Source: Wyeomyia smithii (taxonomy: Eukaryota > Arthropoda > Insecta > Diptera > Culicidae). From it: a stretch of 64,000 nt of DNA. Where the stretch lies: the NCBI RefSeq assembly GCF_029784165.1, contig NC_073696.1:154230713-154294712 (forward strand). The letters are read 5' to 3'. A model generated the notes under the pieces. That model was not told the DNA's origin and did no database searches. It was given only the letters and a program-made list of their open reading frames with translations. The translations under genes were made by a program, and so were the position numbers. Positions 19,652 to 31,259 of the stretch are shown in pieces. Each line of letters opens with the position of its first letter. Position 1 is the first letter of the stretch.

Positions 19652-20503
19652 TTAATCATAAATGAAATTAACAAAATCATCATTATAACGGCAAGGTTTT
19701 CTAATTTCATCCCGTCGTCGAAGAGTCATGGTTCTATTGATTCCTCTTTGACCCGACTGACTTGTCTCTGTCAATTGTTTTGGGTCTGAAATAATTATCA
19801 TCTCACTTGTAGTATCCGGGATACTTTCTTCGCGCTTCTCAACGACTGCATTTTTCAACTGATTTGCTGCTGTATTCGTTTCACGTTCCCTAATGAAAGG
19901 CGCCAATTTTACGTCTCGTACATTCCTGGCGTACTGAACTCCATTACGGCTCATGATGACAGCTTTGGCCCCTTGCCGCGCAACTACCGTATAACGTTCA
20001 GGTGAAAATGTTGGATCAGTCTTACCTTTTTTTGATTGACTTAGCAATACAATGTCGCCTACTTTGAGTTTACTTTCTTTCGCACCCCGTACCTCGTCTG
20101 CATAAAGCTTACTATTAAGCTTGGCTTCAGCGTCTTTTTCGTGAACATCCACTCGGTCCAAATCCTTTGAATTGGAACCGGTCCATAGGCTGGGAAATGT
20201 TCCCCGAAATTTCCAGCCTACTAGCAGCTTGAACGGGGTGACGTTTAGTCTTGTGTGTGGAACTAACGTATTATGGTTATGTACAAATCGCTCTAAGCTT
20301 GATCGCCAGTTCACACCTTCTATGTTCGCAGCGCTAACAGCTTTTATTATGGATTGATTCTGGCGTTCGACTAGTCCATTAGATTGCGCACTTAACGGTA
20401 TAGCTTTCCTTACTTTCACTCCTTTATTTTCCCAAAAGGAACAAAAAGTGTGGCTACTAAAAGGGGGTCCATTGTCGCTCTGCAAAATGCGGGGACTCCC
20501 CAT
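19652..20503 (-). pseudogene. G1 pol, 3' part: integrase core and C-terminus
   Basis: This frame carries LQSDNGPPFSSHTF (second catalytic D of the integrase DDE core) and LVERQNQSIIKAV (with the catalytic E). It continues to a chromodomain-less C-terminus with LKVGDIVLLSQSKKGK, the usual GPY/F-like beta region. It ends at a stop at 19652. It is shifted by one base from the upstream pol frame near 20495, so integrase is broken. The neighbouring downstream DNA is a short AT-rich tract, then the non-coding block. Confidence 0.85.
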
Positions 20504-22509
20504 CGTTTAAAAACATCACAAAGAGCTGCATTCGTTGCTTCCGCGTTCATACGTTTCATCTCAATCACTGATAGAAAACGTGAGTACGTGTCCACTACTG
20601 TCAGAAATTCAACAGAACCAAACCCTGGTAGGGAGAGAAAATCAATTTGGATTATTTCCCAGGGTCCGTCTGGTAAATCACGAGGTGAGAGTGGCAGTGG
20701 AGAATTTTTCGTCGATAGCATACAACAAGTTTGACATTTGACGAACTTTTCTGTGTCTGAAGCCATTACTGGCCACCAGAAAAATTGTCGCATTATCCGC
20801 TTCATGGCAACCTCAATTATATGTCCACCATGTGCCGAAGACAATGCTTTTATACGCAAGGAGTTGGGAAGAACAATTTTATCGTCTTTGCAAACCAAAA
20901 ATCCAAGATAATGAAGCGTCTTTTTCTGGGCTTTACATTTACGCAATTCACGCGGCCAGCAATCGTTTTGCAAAGCCTGTCGCAATGCTATCATTTCATT
21001 GTTTTCTTCCGCACAAGCTTCAATCTCTCCAAGAGAAATATCCATGGAGCCGGCATCCACCGCGAACAGAACATGATTATCGTCGCTATCCTCTTCGAAC
21101 GACTCTGCGTCTTGAGAAAACTGTATTAATCGTGATAAAACGTCGGCCAAATTTTCTCCACCCGAAACTCGTTCAATAGTAAATTCGAACGGCTGAAGGC
21201 GCAGTGCCCAAGCCTCCGCTCGCGAAACTGCTCGCTTCCCAATTCGGTGATTTCCGCCAAATATAAACTGGTTTGCTTCGGCATCCGTTCTCACAGTAAA
21301 AGTTCGGCTAGTCAAGTAGAATGCGAACCTCTCCACTGCCCATACCACCGCTAGTGCCTCCCTATGCGTTTGTGGATATCGTTGCTCGGTTGTCGTAAGT
21401 GCTTTTGAAGCACATGCAATAATTCTGGGTACGTTATGGTTGTTGAACTGTACCAAAATAGCTCCGAGTCCAATTGCCGACGCATCGACAAACAGCTCGG
21501 TTCGGTCTGAAACACTGAAGTAACCAAGTGTGCGGATCAGGTTTAGAGCCTCTTTTTTGATAGCTAAGAACTCTGCATCCTCCTCCTGCGTCCAGTAGAA
21601 ACTTTTCGCGTTGGCAAGTGCTCTTAACTTCACAGTCCTAGTGGCTCGACCAGGGACGAACTTGTCGACGAATGTCACTAAGCCCAGGAAGCTTTTCACT
21701 TCCGAAGTGATTTCTGGGCGACGAAAGTCTCGTATCGCAGACATTTTCTCGTCTTCTATTTGCCAGCCCTTCAAGGTAAGCATGAATACCAAAAACTTGA
21801 CATTTTGGCTTCTAAAGGTACATTTAACTGTATTTATCCGAACATTGTGTTCTTGAAGACGTTCCAGCACAGCCTTCAGGTTTCTATCATGTTCTTCGAC
21901 AGTTTTCCCGAAAACCAAAACATCGTCTAAATAGTTTCTTGTCCCTTCACATCCTCCGAGAATTTTTCTTTGAAGAACTTCCTGGAATATGTCCGGTGCG
22001 TTGCACAATCCAAAAGGTAACCTAACGTACCGGAACATACCAAACTCGGTACAGAAGTTTGTAAGGTGACGGCTATTTTCGTTCAGCTCAATATGGAAAA
22101 ATGCGTTCGATAAATCTATTGCCGAAAACCATTGAGCTCCATCCAAATCAGCTAGAATTCCTTCTAACGTAGGCATGGTGAATGGTGATCTTCGTATGTA
22201 CTTATTGGGTCCTCGAAGGTCGATCACGAGTCTTATGTCATTTTTCCCTTTTGGAATCGCTAACATAGATGAGCAGAACGATGCATCCATTTCATCTGTC
22301 ACCCATTCTATAATATTAGCGGACAGAAGCTGATTAAGTCGTTGTTCTACCATAGGCTTTACAGTGATCGGAATGTTCATGAAAATGTTCCGGCATGGCG
22401 GCTTTGTTTTGTCGTAGCATATTTCTACAGGTGGGACATTAAACTTAGGAAAACTTTCAGCTGACCAAATCGTTGCGATTTCATTAGCCTGATGCCGATG
22501 GTAATTCAT
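20416..22509 (-). pseudogene. G1 pol: RT, RNase H and integrase N-terminus
   Basis: About 670 codons of intact reading. RT motifs: LVIDLRGPNKYI, FSAIDLSNAFFHIEL, VRLPFGLCNAPDIFQ and YLDDVLVFG (catalytic YLDD near 21925). RNase H: ELFVDASAIGLGAIL, with TTTEQRYPQTHREALAVVW after it. Integrase zinc domain: HGGH...C-x2-C (KCQTCCML), then the first core motif IIQIDFLSLPG with D, and VVDTYSRF. This is the Ty3/gypsy order RT-RNase H-IN. The ATG at 22509 lies in the gag overlap, in the +1 frame, so expression would need reinitiation or frameshifting. The frame is lost near 20495. Confidence 0.9.
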
Positions 22510-24145
22510 TAGATAACAACGGGAATTTTAACCCTAGCAATAAAACACTGTATCTTGTAGCTGATGCGCGACCAAGAAGGGATCGCAGTTCTTTTACAAC
22601 GTAAAATTTCTCTAGTAGAACGGGTCTATCATCTGTCACGTGCAGAAAAGCTTCGAAAGTGGAAAGGACCTGTATGTTCTTTTCCGTAGCATATGCTTTC
22701 AAAGGCCTGTCGGTACCTTGTCTTAAGTTGAACATCCCTTTACGATATTCCTCGTTGTTGCAAAGTATTTGGAATCGATGTTCGGTTAATGTATTAACCT
22801 GTGCTCCGGAGTCGATCATAAACTCGCAAGGTAGACCAGCCACTTTCGCAACTATCAATTCATCATTTCCTGGCATGAAAGGAATCGAAAATGTTGCAAT
22901 ATTCATATTCTTATCTGCAGCTACTTCTTCTAGCTTCGTTTCGTTTTCCATATCAATTGTGGCGATTTTGCCGGATACGTTCGGTTTCTCGGTTTCAATC
23001 AATCGTCGATTATCTTTCTGCGTACTAGTCCGACAGGCTCTTTGTATGTGGCCCTTGCGACCACAGCTGAAGCACACCTTGTCGATAGCCAGACAGTTTT
23101 CTGGTTTATGGTAAACGCTATTACACCTTGTGCACCGATACGGATCAGTCTCCTGTTGGTTTGCTGTAAACTTCCTCTCATAAAATGGCCGAGTGCGTAT
23201 TGCACCACGGCCAACATGTGAAAAACCAAACCGCCCGCTAGGCACCGAAGCACGAAAGGCTCCCCGACGAGAAGGACCAGCCACGGCATGTTGCGCACTA
23301 ATAGCAGCGACCGTTACTTGAACTGACTTTCCGTGTTTTAGGCGATAGTACTCCTCATTCATATTCATAGCCTCGATTTCGCGAACTTTGTCTACGAGGT
23401 CCGTAAATGTTCCTTTTCTACTCAGCATCTTCAGTGCTGCTGTACGGACGTCTTTATTTCTTGCATGTTCGGCAACAGTAGTAACAATCTCTTCGAATTC
23501 TTTCCCTTCGGTGAGATCGCACAGACGAACAATAGAGCCGACTCTCATAATGAATGACAAGTCACTTTCCTCTGGCCGCTGAACCAACACTGCCAGCTTC
23601 CGACGTTGCAGCATTATATCTGATGCTGAACAAAAATAAGCCTTCAGCCGAAACAAGGCATTTGAAAATGGATATAGCACATCGTTTGGAGCTTCCGCAG
23701 TTGACTTTGTGCTCCTGTAAATGTCCAAAAGAACTGGACCTGCTTTTAGCTTAAAAACTACAAACTGAGTAGGTTCATCGTCTACACCAGCTAGCTTGAG
23801 CGAATCTGTGAGAAGGTCCTTCCATGCCTCAAAATCACGTCTTCCAATTTGCCCTGCTTCAACCGATGATTTGCACTCTGGCACGCTGATCGAAGAAATT
23901 GACATCTGGTTCATTGAAGACATGAACCGCGATAATCGAACTCCTGATTTATTCTCAGGGCCGCGTGTGCTTGAGGGACCGATATTACCTTGGAATTCGA
24001 CACTAGCAACCTCTCCGCTTTCGCTTCGTGGTATTTGTAGACTGGCCTGCAGCGATAAGATTGTTTCTTGTGCCTTTTCAAGCTTTTCGCACAGTATTGC
24101 ATTGGACGATTTCACTTCCGCCAATTCTTTTGCTATAGCGGCCAT
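22484..24145 (-). CDS. G1 gag-protease polyprotein, 553 aa
   Basis: An open frame from ATG (24145-24143) to TAA (22486-22484). Residues 1-40 are a likely coiled coil (ELAEVKSSNAILCEKLEKAQETILSLQ). The capsid-like region spans about 100-290. Two zinc fingers follow: CTRCNSVYHKPENC and CFSCGRKGHIQRAC, both CCHC type. The aspartic protease starts near residue 445 with FMIDSGAQVNTL, which holds the catalytic D-S-G, and ends with SVLLLGLKF. Pol overlaps the last 26 nt in the +1 frame. The frame is undamaged, unlike pol. It would form particles and cleave the polyprotein. Confidence 0.85.
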   Translation of the reverse strand: MAAIAKELAEVKSSNAILCEKLEKAQETILSLQASLQIPRSESGEVASVEFQGNIGPSSTRGPENKSGVRLSRFMSSMNQMSISSISVPECKSSVEAGQIGRRDFEAWKDLLTDSLKLAGVDDEPTQFVVFKLKAGPVLLDIYRSTKSTAEAPNDVLYPFSNALFRLKAYFCSASDIMLQRRKLAVLVQRPEESDLSFIMRVGSIVRLCDLTEGKEFEEIVTTVAEHARNKDVRTAALKMLSRKGTFTDLVDKVREIEAMNMNEEYYRLKHGKSVQVTVAAISAQHAVAGPSRRGAFRASVPSGRFGFSHVGRGAIRTRPFYERKFTANQQETDPYRCTRCNSVYHKPENCLAIDKVCFSCGRKGHIQRACRTSTQKDNRRLIETEKPNVSGKIATIDMENETKLEEVAADKNMNIATFSIPFMPGNDELIVAKVAGLPCEFMIDSGAQVNTLTEHRFQILCNNEEYRKGMFNLRQGTDRPLKAYATEKNIQVLSTFEAFLHVTDDRPVLLEKFYVVKELRSLLGRASATRYSVLLLGLKFPLLSNELPSASG

Positions 24146-24473
24146 CTTTGAACTAGAGCTTTTTTTCTAATTTTTCTGCAACACAAAATACACAAACCAA
24201 GACATAAAAATTAGCCGTTTTTTTTTTTAAATAAAAATATTTGATTATATTCATAGCTACAAAATCCTACTGTCATTGGAGTCCATTCGCTCCTTGCTTA
24301 GTGAGTCCTTTCGCTCACATTTTAATTATTTATTAATGAGTCCTCTCGCTCCTTTCAAATATTGAGTCCTAACGCTCATTTTATTTCAATTAGGGTCCTC
24401 TCGCCCTTTTCCCACATGGGCGACACTTTTCATTCAACGTTTCACTATAAATTTTGTTTCAGACTTACCTTTC

Positions 24474-24493
24474 TGGAGCGTCCACTGCGCCAT
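24474..24493 (-). other. G1 primer-binding site candidate
   Basis: One base after the 5' LTR, the minus strand reads TGGCGCAGTGGACGCTCC. It begins with TGG as needed to pair with a tRNA CCA end. The tRNA was not identified. Confidence 0.65.
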
Positions 24494-24975
24494 TGTCGTA
24501 ACGTTTTTCTGCCATTTTACAAAAACGCGTCTAATCGCGGTAACTATGGCCAACAGAATGACGAACACAAGATCTCTCAGACCTATCAAACCCACGAGAG
24601 AATTTTATTTCATCTACCCTTCTTTTTTTCACTGCTATTGAGGACCAAAACCCGCGCAAATCAATTACTCGTGCGAGCGAGACACAAACTCTCCGCTTGA
24701 ATTTCTCTCTAATTGCCGATCAATCCCGAATCACTCGCTTCATCTTCTTCTTTTTTTCTTCGCTCTAGCTGGTAGCGAAAGAGCAATTCTGTTTCCAACC
24801 GTACCTTGCATTACGGTTGCCAACTTTTTTTTCCGGTAGAGAATAGCGGATTGCGTTTCTGTATAGATGGTTGCCAAATGTTCATTAGATAATAACTCAG
24901 TAATGCCTACACTGGAAAATATCACTTTGTAAGTGTGGCAGAAATTGAATAAGGACAATGGACTTAACTACTACA
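24494..24975 (-). repeat. G1 5' LTR
   Basis: Minus strand begins TGTAGTAGTTAAGTCC and ends ACGTTACGACA. Collinear with 15482-15967. Confidence 0.9.
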
Positions 24976-24980
24976 GTAGT
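24976..24980. repeat. G1 target-site duplication, right (GTAGT)
   Basis: Matches 15477-15481. N1 ORF1 sequence resumes after it. Confidence 0.85.
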
Positions 24981-25592
24981 AAAACTAACCTATTGCTTAC
25001 ACCATCGCGTCGAGCTTGGCCTAAACCCGGAATAAAACGCCCCCGTGTGGAACAACACGACTCGACATCTTTGATAACGGATCGTGGAACATGATCTATC
25101 GACCTCAGCGATCTCTCCATCGGTTCTATTGTACCTGCTGCCAGTCCACCAAAGTTTTGGTTGTATTTGTCGGGATTTCAGCCACTTATCTTCTCCGATG
25201 ACGTGCAACAAATTGTGGCTCGGTGTCTTTATATTTCTTCGACGTGCGACGTGATTCGTTTGGTACCGAAAGGGAAGGATGTTTCGAACATGTCGTTCGT
25301 TTCATTCAAAATTGGATTGGACCCGTCATTACAAGAACGAGCTCTACTTGCTTTGACTTGGCTAGAAGGAATACTGTTCAGGGAGTTTATGGACCAGTCA
25401 AAAATTCTCGTCGACCAGCAGCCAAACCGGTGGACAACGACCAGACGCCAATTTAATGTGCTGTACATTGGACGGTGGGAACCAACGGGTTCCCATCACA
25501 GGCGAGTACCCGTCTCAAAATTTTCCTTCTCAGCCACTCAATCGTCCTATGTTGCAGCCCGTCGCCATTGCCCCCGTTCTCGCCCCCACTGA
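24981..25592 (+). pseudogene. N1 ORF1, 3' part
   Basis: After the G1 insertion the readable frame is 25161-25592. It contains DVIRLVPKGKDVSNMSFVSFKIGLD, split here by reading only its core SFKIGLDPSLQERALL, and LTWLEGILFREF. This order resembles the conserved C-terminal region of CR1/T1-type ORF1 proteins. The part between 24981 and 25160 is broken by stops. The product would be an RNA-binding particle protein. Confidence 0.6.
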
Positions 25593-28340
25593 CTATGTCT
25601 GGATCTACTACCTAAACGTCCGAGCTGTAAGGACTAAAATTGACGACCTGCTTCTGGCTGCCATAGACAGCAACTACGATGTCATCATACTGACTGAGAC
25701 CGGATTGAGTGACTGCATCGACTCCCTACAAATCTTCGGTTCATCGTACAATGTTTTTCGTTGTGATCGCAGTCGCATTAATAGTAATAAAACGACTTCT
25801 GGTGGCGTTTTGATAGCAGTTCATCATCGTTACACTTCCACTCTAGTACGTACTCGTCATGGCGAAATTCTAGGGCAGGTGTTTGTTAAAGCTGTGGTTG
25901 GTTGTAATCGATTGCTGATTGGAGCTGTCTACATTCCACCTGACCGCAGCCGTGATCCCCAGTTGATGGACGAACATGTGACATCTGTTAACGAGCTATG
26001 AGACCACGCCTCGTTTGCTGACCAGGTGCTGATATGCGGAGATTATAATCCACCTCGTTTACAGTGGTGTAAATCGACTGACGGTAACGTACTTCTGGCT
26101 GACACATCGACAAGTGCTACTTTATCAGACGGAATCGAATATTTGCATATGACTCAGGCTAGTTGGCATCGTAACGAATATGATCACACTCTTGATCTTG
26201 TGTTTTGCTCTTCTAACTGCAAGACAACTGTTGACATTGCTGCTGCACCTCTGCTGCCTATTGACCCACCTCATCCGCCGTTGGAAATATCTATTTCTGT
26301 TCAACAAACGAGCCGGGTTGACGATCGAAATCCATTTTGCAATGAGCGCATTCTGAACTTTGGTAAGATTGATTACGGTGAACCTCTCTACTGTTGACTA
26401 AGATTGCCTAAATGCTTGCCAGAATGTCAATGAATTTCTGTTCGATTGTTTAGCAATGATTGCAAATGAACGTTCCAGCAAAGAGACAGCCTTTTTCGCC
26501 TGCCTGGGGTACCCCACTGCTACATGAACTTAAACGCGAAAGAAATGCTTGCCAACGAAAGCATCGCGTGCTACGATTTTCTTACAGCAAAATTGGTTTC
26601 CAGCGCGCCAGCAATGCGTATCAAAAGCTGAACTCGGCTTTATACAAAGCTTATGACATTAAAATGCAGTTTAACCTCCGACGTAATCACAAAAGTTTCT
26701 GGAAATTCGGTAACAGTAAACGGAAAAATTCTACCGTGCCGTGCAACGTGGTCTTGGATGACATTGAAGCGAAATCTTCTGCCGAATCTTGCGAGCTCTT
26801 CGCTAAATGTTTTGCATCGGTGTTCGACGAAACTCCTGCCTCTGAACTCGAAGCTGAGTCTGCTGCATCAGACGTTCCTATGGACTGCTTTAATCTGACA
26901 TCGTTTGTGGTTACTCCTGCAATGGTTATCTCTGCTGCAAAAAAGCTGAAAAGTTCAAATTCTCCGGGACCTGACGGTAAACCGTCGGTGATGTTCTGTG
27001 GCTGTGCTTTTGATTTTGCTGCGCCACTAGCAGCCATTTTCACCCGCTCCCTCAACGATGGAGTTCTTCCCGAAGTTTGGAAGCAATCGTTTATGTTCCC
27101 CGTGTTCAAATCTGGCGACGAGAGAAACGTAAGAAATTATCGAGGCATAACAAGCTTATCGGCAGCGTCAAAGCTATTCGAAATAATCGTCAGTGATGTG
27201 ATCCATAGCCAGTCTATAAGCTACATCTCTAATGATCAGCACGGTTTCATGCCTGGGAGATCTGTTACCACGAATTTGTTGGATTTCACCAGCACCTGTT
27301 TTACTGCAATGGAGAACAAAACTCAAGTGGATGTCATCTACACAGATTTGAAGGCGGCTTTCGACAAAATCAATCACAATATACTGTTGGCCAAGCTGTC
27401 TCGTCTTGGATCTTCTTCGAGGCTGTTATCGTGGATTAGATCTTATCTGACTGGTCTTGAACTTCGTGTTCAAGTTGACTCCAGTGTATCTTCGAGTTTC
27501 TGCAATTCATCCGGAGTGCCCCAAGGCAGCAACTTAGGTCTGTTGTTGCTTACGCTTTTTTTCAACGACGTCTGAAATTGCGTCTGGGTTGAAAACTCTT
27601 TAACGCCGATAACTTGAAAATATATTTGGTGATTCGTTCAATTGCAGACTGCCACTGTTTGCAAAATCAGCTGAATCTTTTCACGGACTGGTGCTTTCGC
27701 AACAAACTAATCGTGAGCGTACCAAAATGCTCCGTCATGACGTTCCATCGCTCAAAAAACCCGATTATATTTGATTATTGCTTTAACGGGACTTCACTCC
27801 GAAGAGTTGAGAAAATGAATGACTTGGGAGTCGTTTTGCATCCAATACTGTCATTCAACAACCACTACATCTCGATAATTGGCAAGGCCAATCGACAACT
27901 TGGCTTCATTTCGAAAGTCGCCAAAGGCTTCAATGATCCATACTGTTTGATGTCCTTGTATTGTGCGTTGGTGAGACCAATTCTGGAGACCGCTTGCATT
28001 GTCTGGAATCCTGTTGATTCGTGCTCTTCCCGAATATGAAAACAGATGCAAACTTTCAAACATGGACACACTTGAAAAAAGGCGTAAAATTCAACAGGTG
28101 TTGTTCGTCGCGAAGTTGCTCAATGGAGAAGTTAACTCCCCTCGACTACTTTCCATGCTGGATTTTCGTGTGGCTCAACGTCCTCTCCGGTACCGGTCAC
28201 TGCTGCAGGAAAAATTCCACCGTATTGCCTATGCATATGATGCGGCGATACCCTCGGACATCGGACTTTCAGGCTTGTGGAGGATCACTACGACTTCAGT
28301 GAAAATTCTTGTCGTTTTAGAAAAAAGATTTCGCGTTTGA
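25590..28340 (+). pseudogene. N1 ORF2: endonuclease and reverse transcriptase, degenerate
   Basis: Endonuclease motifs: YLNVRAVRTKID, LTETGLSD, GGVLIAVHH, ICGDYNPPRLQW and YDHTLDLVF. RT motifs: NSPGPDGKP, RNYRGITSLSAASKLFE, QHGFMPGRS, YTDLKAAFDKINHNILL, GVPQGSNLG, then LGVVLHPILSFNNH. Breaks: TGA at 25999-26001, a frameshift between 26397 and 26460, and a frameshift between 27575 and 27614. The catalytic FADD box is altered to a NADN-like reading near 27605. There is no RNase H domain, which fits a CR1-like element. It ends about 65 bases before the G2 sequence resumes. Confidence 0.8.
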
Positions 28341-28405
28341 CAATTTTGAAATTTTTTATTCATTCATTAAGACACTACCCATGTCAGATGAAATACAGAC
28401 AAATA

Positions 28406-29460
28406 CAAATCTTTCCGCTTGACCGTTACTCGACGGATTATATGGCGGACTTTTAAGAACTTTAATACCCTGTCTTTCTAAGAAACCGACAAATTCAAAT
28501 GAATTGAAAGGAGGACCTCCGTCGGATACCAAAACATCTGGTGATCCGAATCGAGCAAAACTCTCCACTAGTTTTTGCAGGACTTTCCTTGCATCAGTAC
28601 CATTTTTCATGTACTCAATTTCCACCTATTTGGAAAAACTATCAACTAGTAACAGAAAAGTACGGTGCTCAAAATGAAAAAAAAAATCTATGTGGATTCT
28701 ACTGAATAGCTTTGTAGTAGGTATCCATTTGGATTCTAATTTGGGCTTAGGCACTGTAACCATACTGAAGCAAATATCACAATTCTTTATATAGTTTTCT
28801 ATATCCATATTAATTTCATACCAAAACACAGTGCGTCTAGCCATTTGTTTCATTTTAACAATACCCAAATGGTTGGCGTGTAAAAGCTTTAAAATTTCGC
28901 TTTGCATAAGGGCATCCTTAACAGTGCGCTTCTATACCCCGTTTGGCAGCGCTCTATAATCACTTCATACTGTACCGGTCGCTGCTAAACGCGCTAGAGA
29001 AATAGTAGCCGGGCCTCCGGGAAGCATCGCGCTTTAAAATTTGGCAGCCCGGTAACAGCGCTGCTAAAGGTTGATGCTGAATGAAACGTCAAACAGAGAC
29101 GATAGCGACGACCGGTGTGACAACGGGTGAGTGCGTAAAATAGCCGCGCTGTACACAGTCGCCATAACAACTCAAATAGTAGCGCACTGTTAAGGATGCC
29201 CTAAGCTGTGGTATAACTACTCTTCCCTGATACAACAAACACTCGTCAAGAATTTCCAATTCGTGCTGATTGGCAAAAACGTTAACGAATCGTTTGCTGA
29301 TTTTTTCTGGCCAACCCTTCCTTAAAAAGTTTATTATTCCCATTAAGAAATCGTCTTGTTTAGTTACTTTGCCTATTCGCACTGCATCAATCGGAAATTC
29401 TCTTCTCAAGTTAATACTTCTTGTTAATTTTTCATCAAGTTGCCTGGGTACCGCGCGCAA
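28406..29460 (-). pseudogene. G2 integrase, N-terminal zinc domain and core (MITE-split)
   Basis: 29460-29205 reads the linker before integrase. 28907-28626 reads LKLLHANHLGIVKMKQMARR..FWYEINMD and NCDICF (HHCC zinc domain), then IHIDFF with the first catalytic D. 28625-28406 reads VLVSDGGPPFNSFEFVGFL (second D) and YNPSSNGQAERFV (with the catalytic E). A MITE (28910-29201) lies between, and a stop occurs between the two core pieces. The rest of integrase is at 15039-14797. Confidence 0.75.
28910..29201. mobile_element. PIF/Harbinger-like MITE, second family (292 bp)
   Basis: It starts GGGCATCCTTAACAGTGCGC and ends with the inverted copy GCGCACTGTTAAGGATGCCC, flanked by TAA on both sides (28907-28909 and 29202-29204). 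The first seven bases of the terminal repeat equal those of H1/H2 but the rest differs, so it is another family probably moved by the same kind of transposase. No ORF. Confidence 0.85.
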
Positions 29461-29499
29461 AATTCAGCGTTTCCCATTTTAGAAGATGACCTGTATTGT

Positions 29500-31154
29500 A
29501 TATCGAAATCATAAATGGACATTTCCAAAATATATCGCTGCAGTCTAGTTACAAAAATAGAATTTTTTTTTCTTTACCAAAAATCCCCACTAAAGGTTTA
29601 TGATCTGTAAATACCTGGAATTTCTACCCATATTGGTATTTATGGAACTTCTAAATTGTTGAAATTAAAGCTAAGGCTTCTAAATGGAGGATTGGAAATT
29701 TTTTTTGTGCTGAGTTTAATGAGAATAGAGTGAAACATATCGTTTTCTCAGCTCCATCTACGATATGTGCCATTACCCCACCAAGACCATACCCCGAGGC
29801 ATCAGATACTATCACAATGGGTTTTTTGGGTTATAAAACTCTAAAATCTGACTCTCTAATAAAAATTCTTTACTCTCCTTGAAGGCTTAATCACAATTCT
29901 TATCGCAAACAAATTTAGTATCTTTTTATAAAAGTATAAGTATAAGTAAAATAATTTTGAAGAAAGATGTGTAATGAATTTATTATAATAATTTATAAGT
30001 CCTAAGAAGGATTTCAATTCACTAACATTTTTCGGAGCACTTGCTTCCTTAATTGTTGAAATTTTGTCTATTGCTTATTTACGAAAAAATTGCATTTTTC
30101 CCAGTTGACTTTAATGTTTGCCTCTGACAATTTCGTGAGGACTTGTTCTTATTTGAGTATGCAGTCTTGTAAATTTTTTAGATACGTTTTCAATACCTCG
30201 TAATATCTGGTCCATCACCTGTTGAAATATTGCGGCACTGGATGATGCACCTTGGGGCAACCTGTTATATGTATATAAACCTTTAATTGTGTTAATGACC
30301 ATGAATTTCTTGGAATTTTCCGATAAGGATAGTAGCTTGTATGCACCTCCAAGATCTAGTGCACAAAAATGCTGCAGCCTGCCAGCCCAGCGAACAAATC
30401 TTGTGGGACTGGCAGAGGATAGGTTTTTGGTATTAAACATTTATTTATAGTTACCTTGCAGTCAATAACTAATCTTATATCATCATTTTTCTTCATTACG
30501 ACCACCACTGGAGACGCCCAATCACTGGTCTTTATTGGTGTAATTACTTGCTCTCCCTCCAATTTCTCTAAGGAACATTATTACCTTTTTAAAAATTGGT
30601 TTCTCGTCCCTAAGAACTAAATCAGCCTCATATCAAATTATGGGAGAGGAAAAATCTTTTATAAAAACATTAGGAAATCTTAGTCTAATTTGTTGAATGA
30701 ATTTAAATTCATTTCTTTCACTTAGGTTATTTACACTCAATGGACCCGTGAAAAAACGTCTCCAGTCCCCAAAAAATATATCCAATGCATCGCGCCTTAA
30801 GAAAGGAATAAAATCATGTTTGCAATCTAAAACGACTAGGGTTAAACAAATCTGCTTACCCCTATATTCAACATTCATGTTTGCCTCTCCCGCAATTTTC
30901 AAGCGCTCTTCATTTACCACAGCTAATTTCTTCTCTGAATGAATCAGAAGTGTCTCAAAATGTTCACAGTATGAGAATTCACTGATGACTGTGACAGAGA
31001 ACCCGCAATCAATTTCCATTTGGAATGATTTCCCTTCAATAAAAACGGTAATTAAACAAGGGTTGTCAATCTTATTAATCGAAGTAACCAACATACAATA
31101 TATATCACCTTTATTGTCGCTGTCGCTGTCGCTGTCTGAATCCTGTGTCCTCAA
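29500..31154 (-). pseudogene. G2 protease, RT and RNase H remnants (left arm)
   Basis: Protease: 31154-30633 has LITVFIEGKSFQMEIDCG, where the catalytic motif reads DCG-F-S in place of D-S/T-G-S. RT: 30562-30356 has SDWASPVVVVMKKNDDIRLVIDC and KTYPLPVPQDLFAGLAGCSIF; 30440-30111 has ALDLGGAYKLL and TYNRLPQGASSSAAIFQQVM. RNase H: 29960-29560 only fragments such as the reading over GYGLGGVMAHIV. Several frameshifts and stops separate the pieces. Confidence 0.7.
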
Positions 31155-31259
31155 CTCGTTGAATATATCTTCCAGGTTTTTGCTTTGTGTAGGTTTTTCG
31201 TAAGAATCTACGAATTTTACAAACCCTCTTATTAAATTCTTTAGCTTGAAACATTTCCT

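Larger units (their letters stand above)
15482..24975 (-). mobile_element. G1: Ty3/gypsy LTR retrotransposon with extra 3.5-kb block
   Basis: Both LTRs, the primer-binding site, gag, pol, polypurine tract and 5-bp duplication are present. From the right: 5' LTR 24975-24494, PBS, gag-protease 24145-22484, pol 22509-19652 (one frameshift), then the non-coding block 19582-16037, polypurine tract and 3' LTR 15967-15482. By eye the LTRs differ by about 15 substitutions and a few small indels, so the insertion is not recent. There is no env-like ORF. The block between pol and the polypurine tract is either a nested insertion or captured sequence. Confidence 0.9.
15040..28405 (+). mobile_element. 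N1: CR1-like non-LTR retrotransposon, split by gypsy G1
   Basis: A plus-strand element inserted in the G2 integrase with at most a 2-bp target duplication (AC). The 5' UTR (15040-15297) is followed by a zinc-finger ORF1, which is cut by G1 at 15481 and resumes at 24981. ORF2 with endonuclease and RT runs to about 28340. The 5' end looks complete. Clade is inferred from the PHD-like ORF1 finger and RT motifs, as in mosquito CR1/T1/Q-type elements. It is inactive. Confidence 0.8.

Noticed and set aside
20416..24145. Retrovirus-like env gene associated with G1
   Set aside because: No frame between pol and the 3' LTR has a signal peptide, transmembrane segment or envelope-like features; G1 looks like a plain gypsy retrotransposon.
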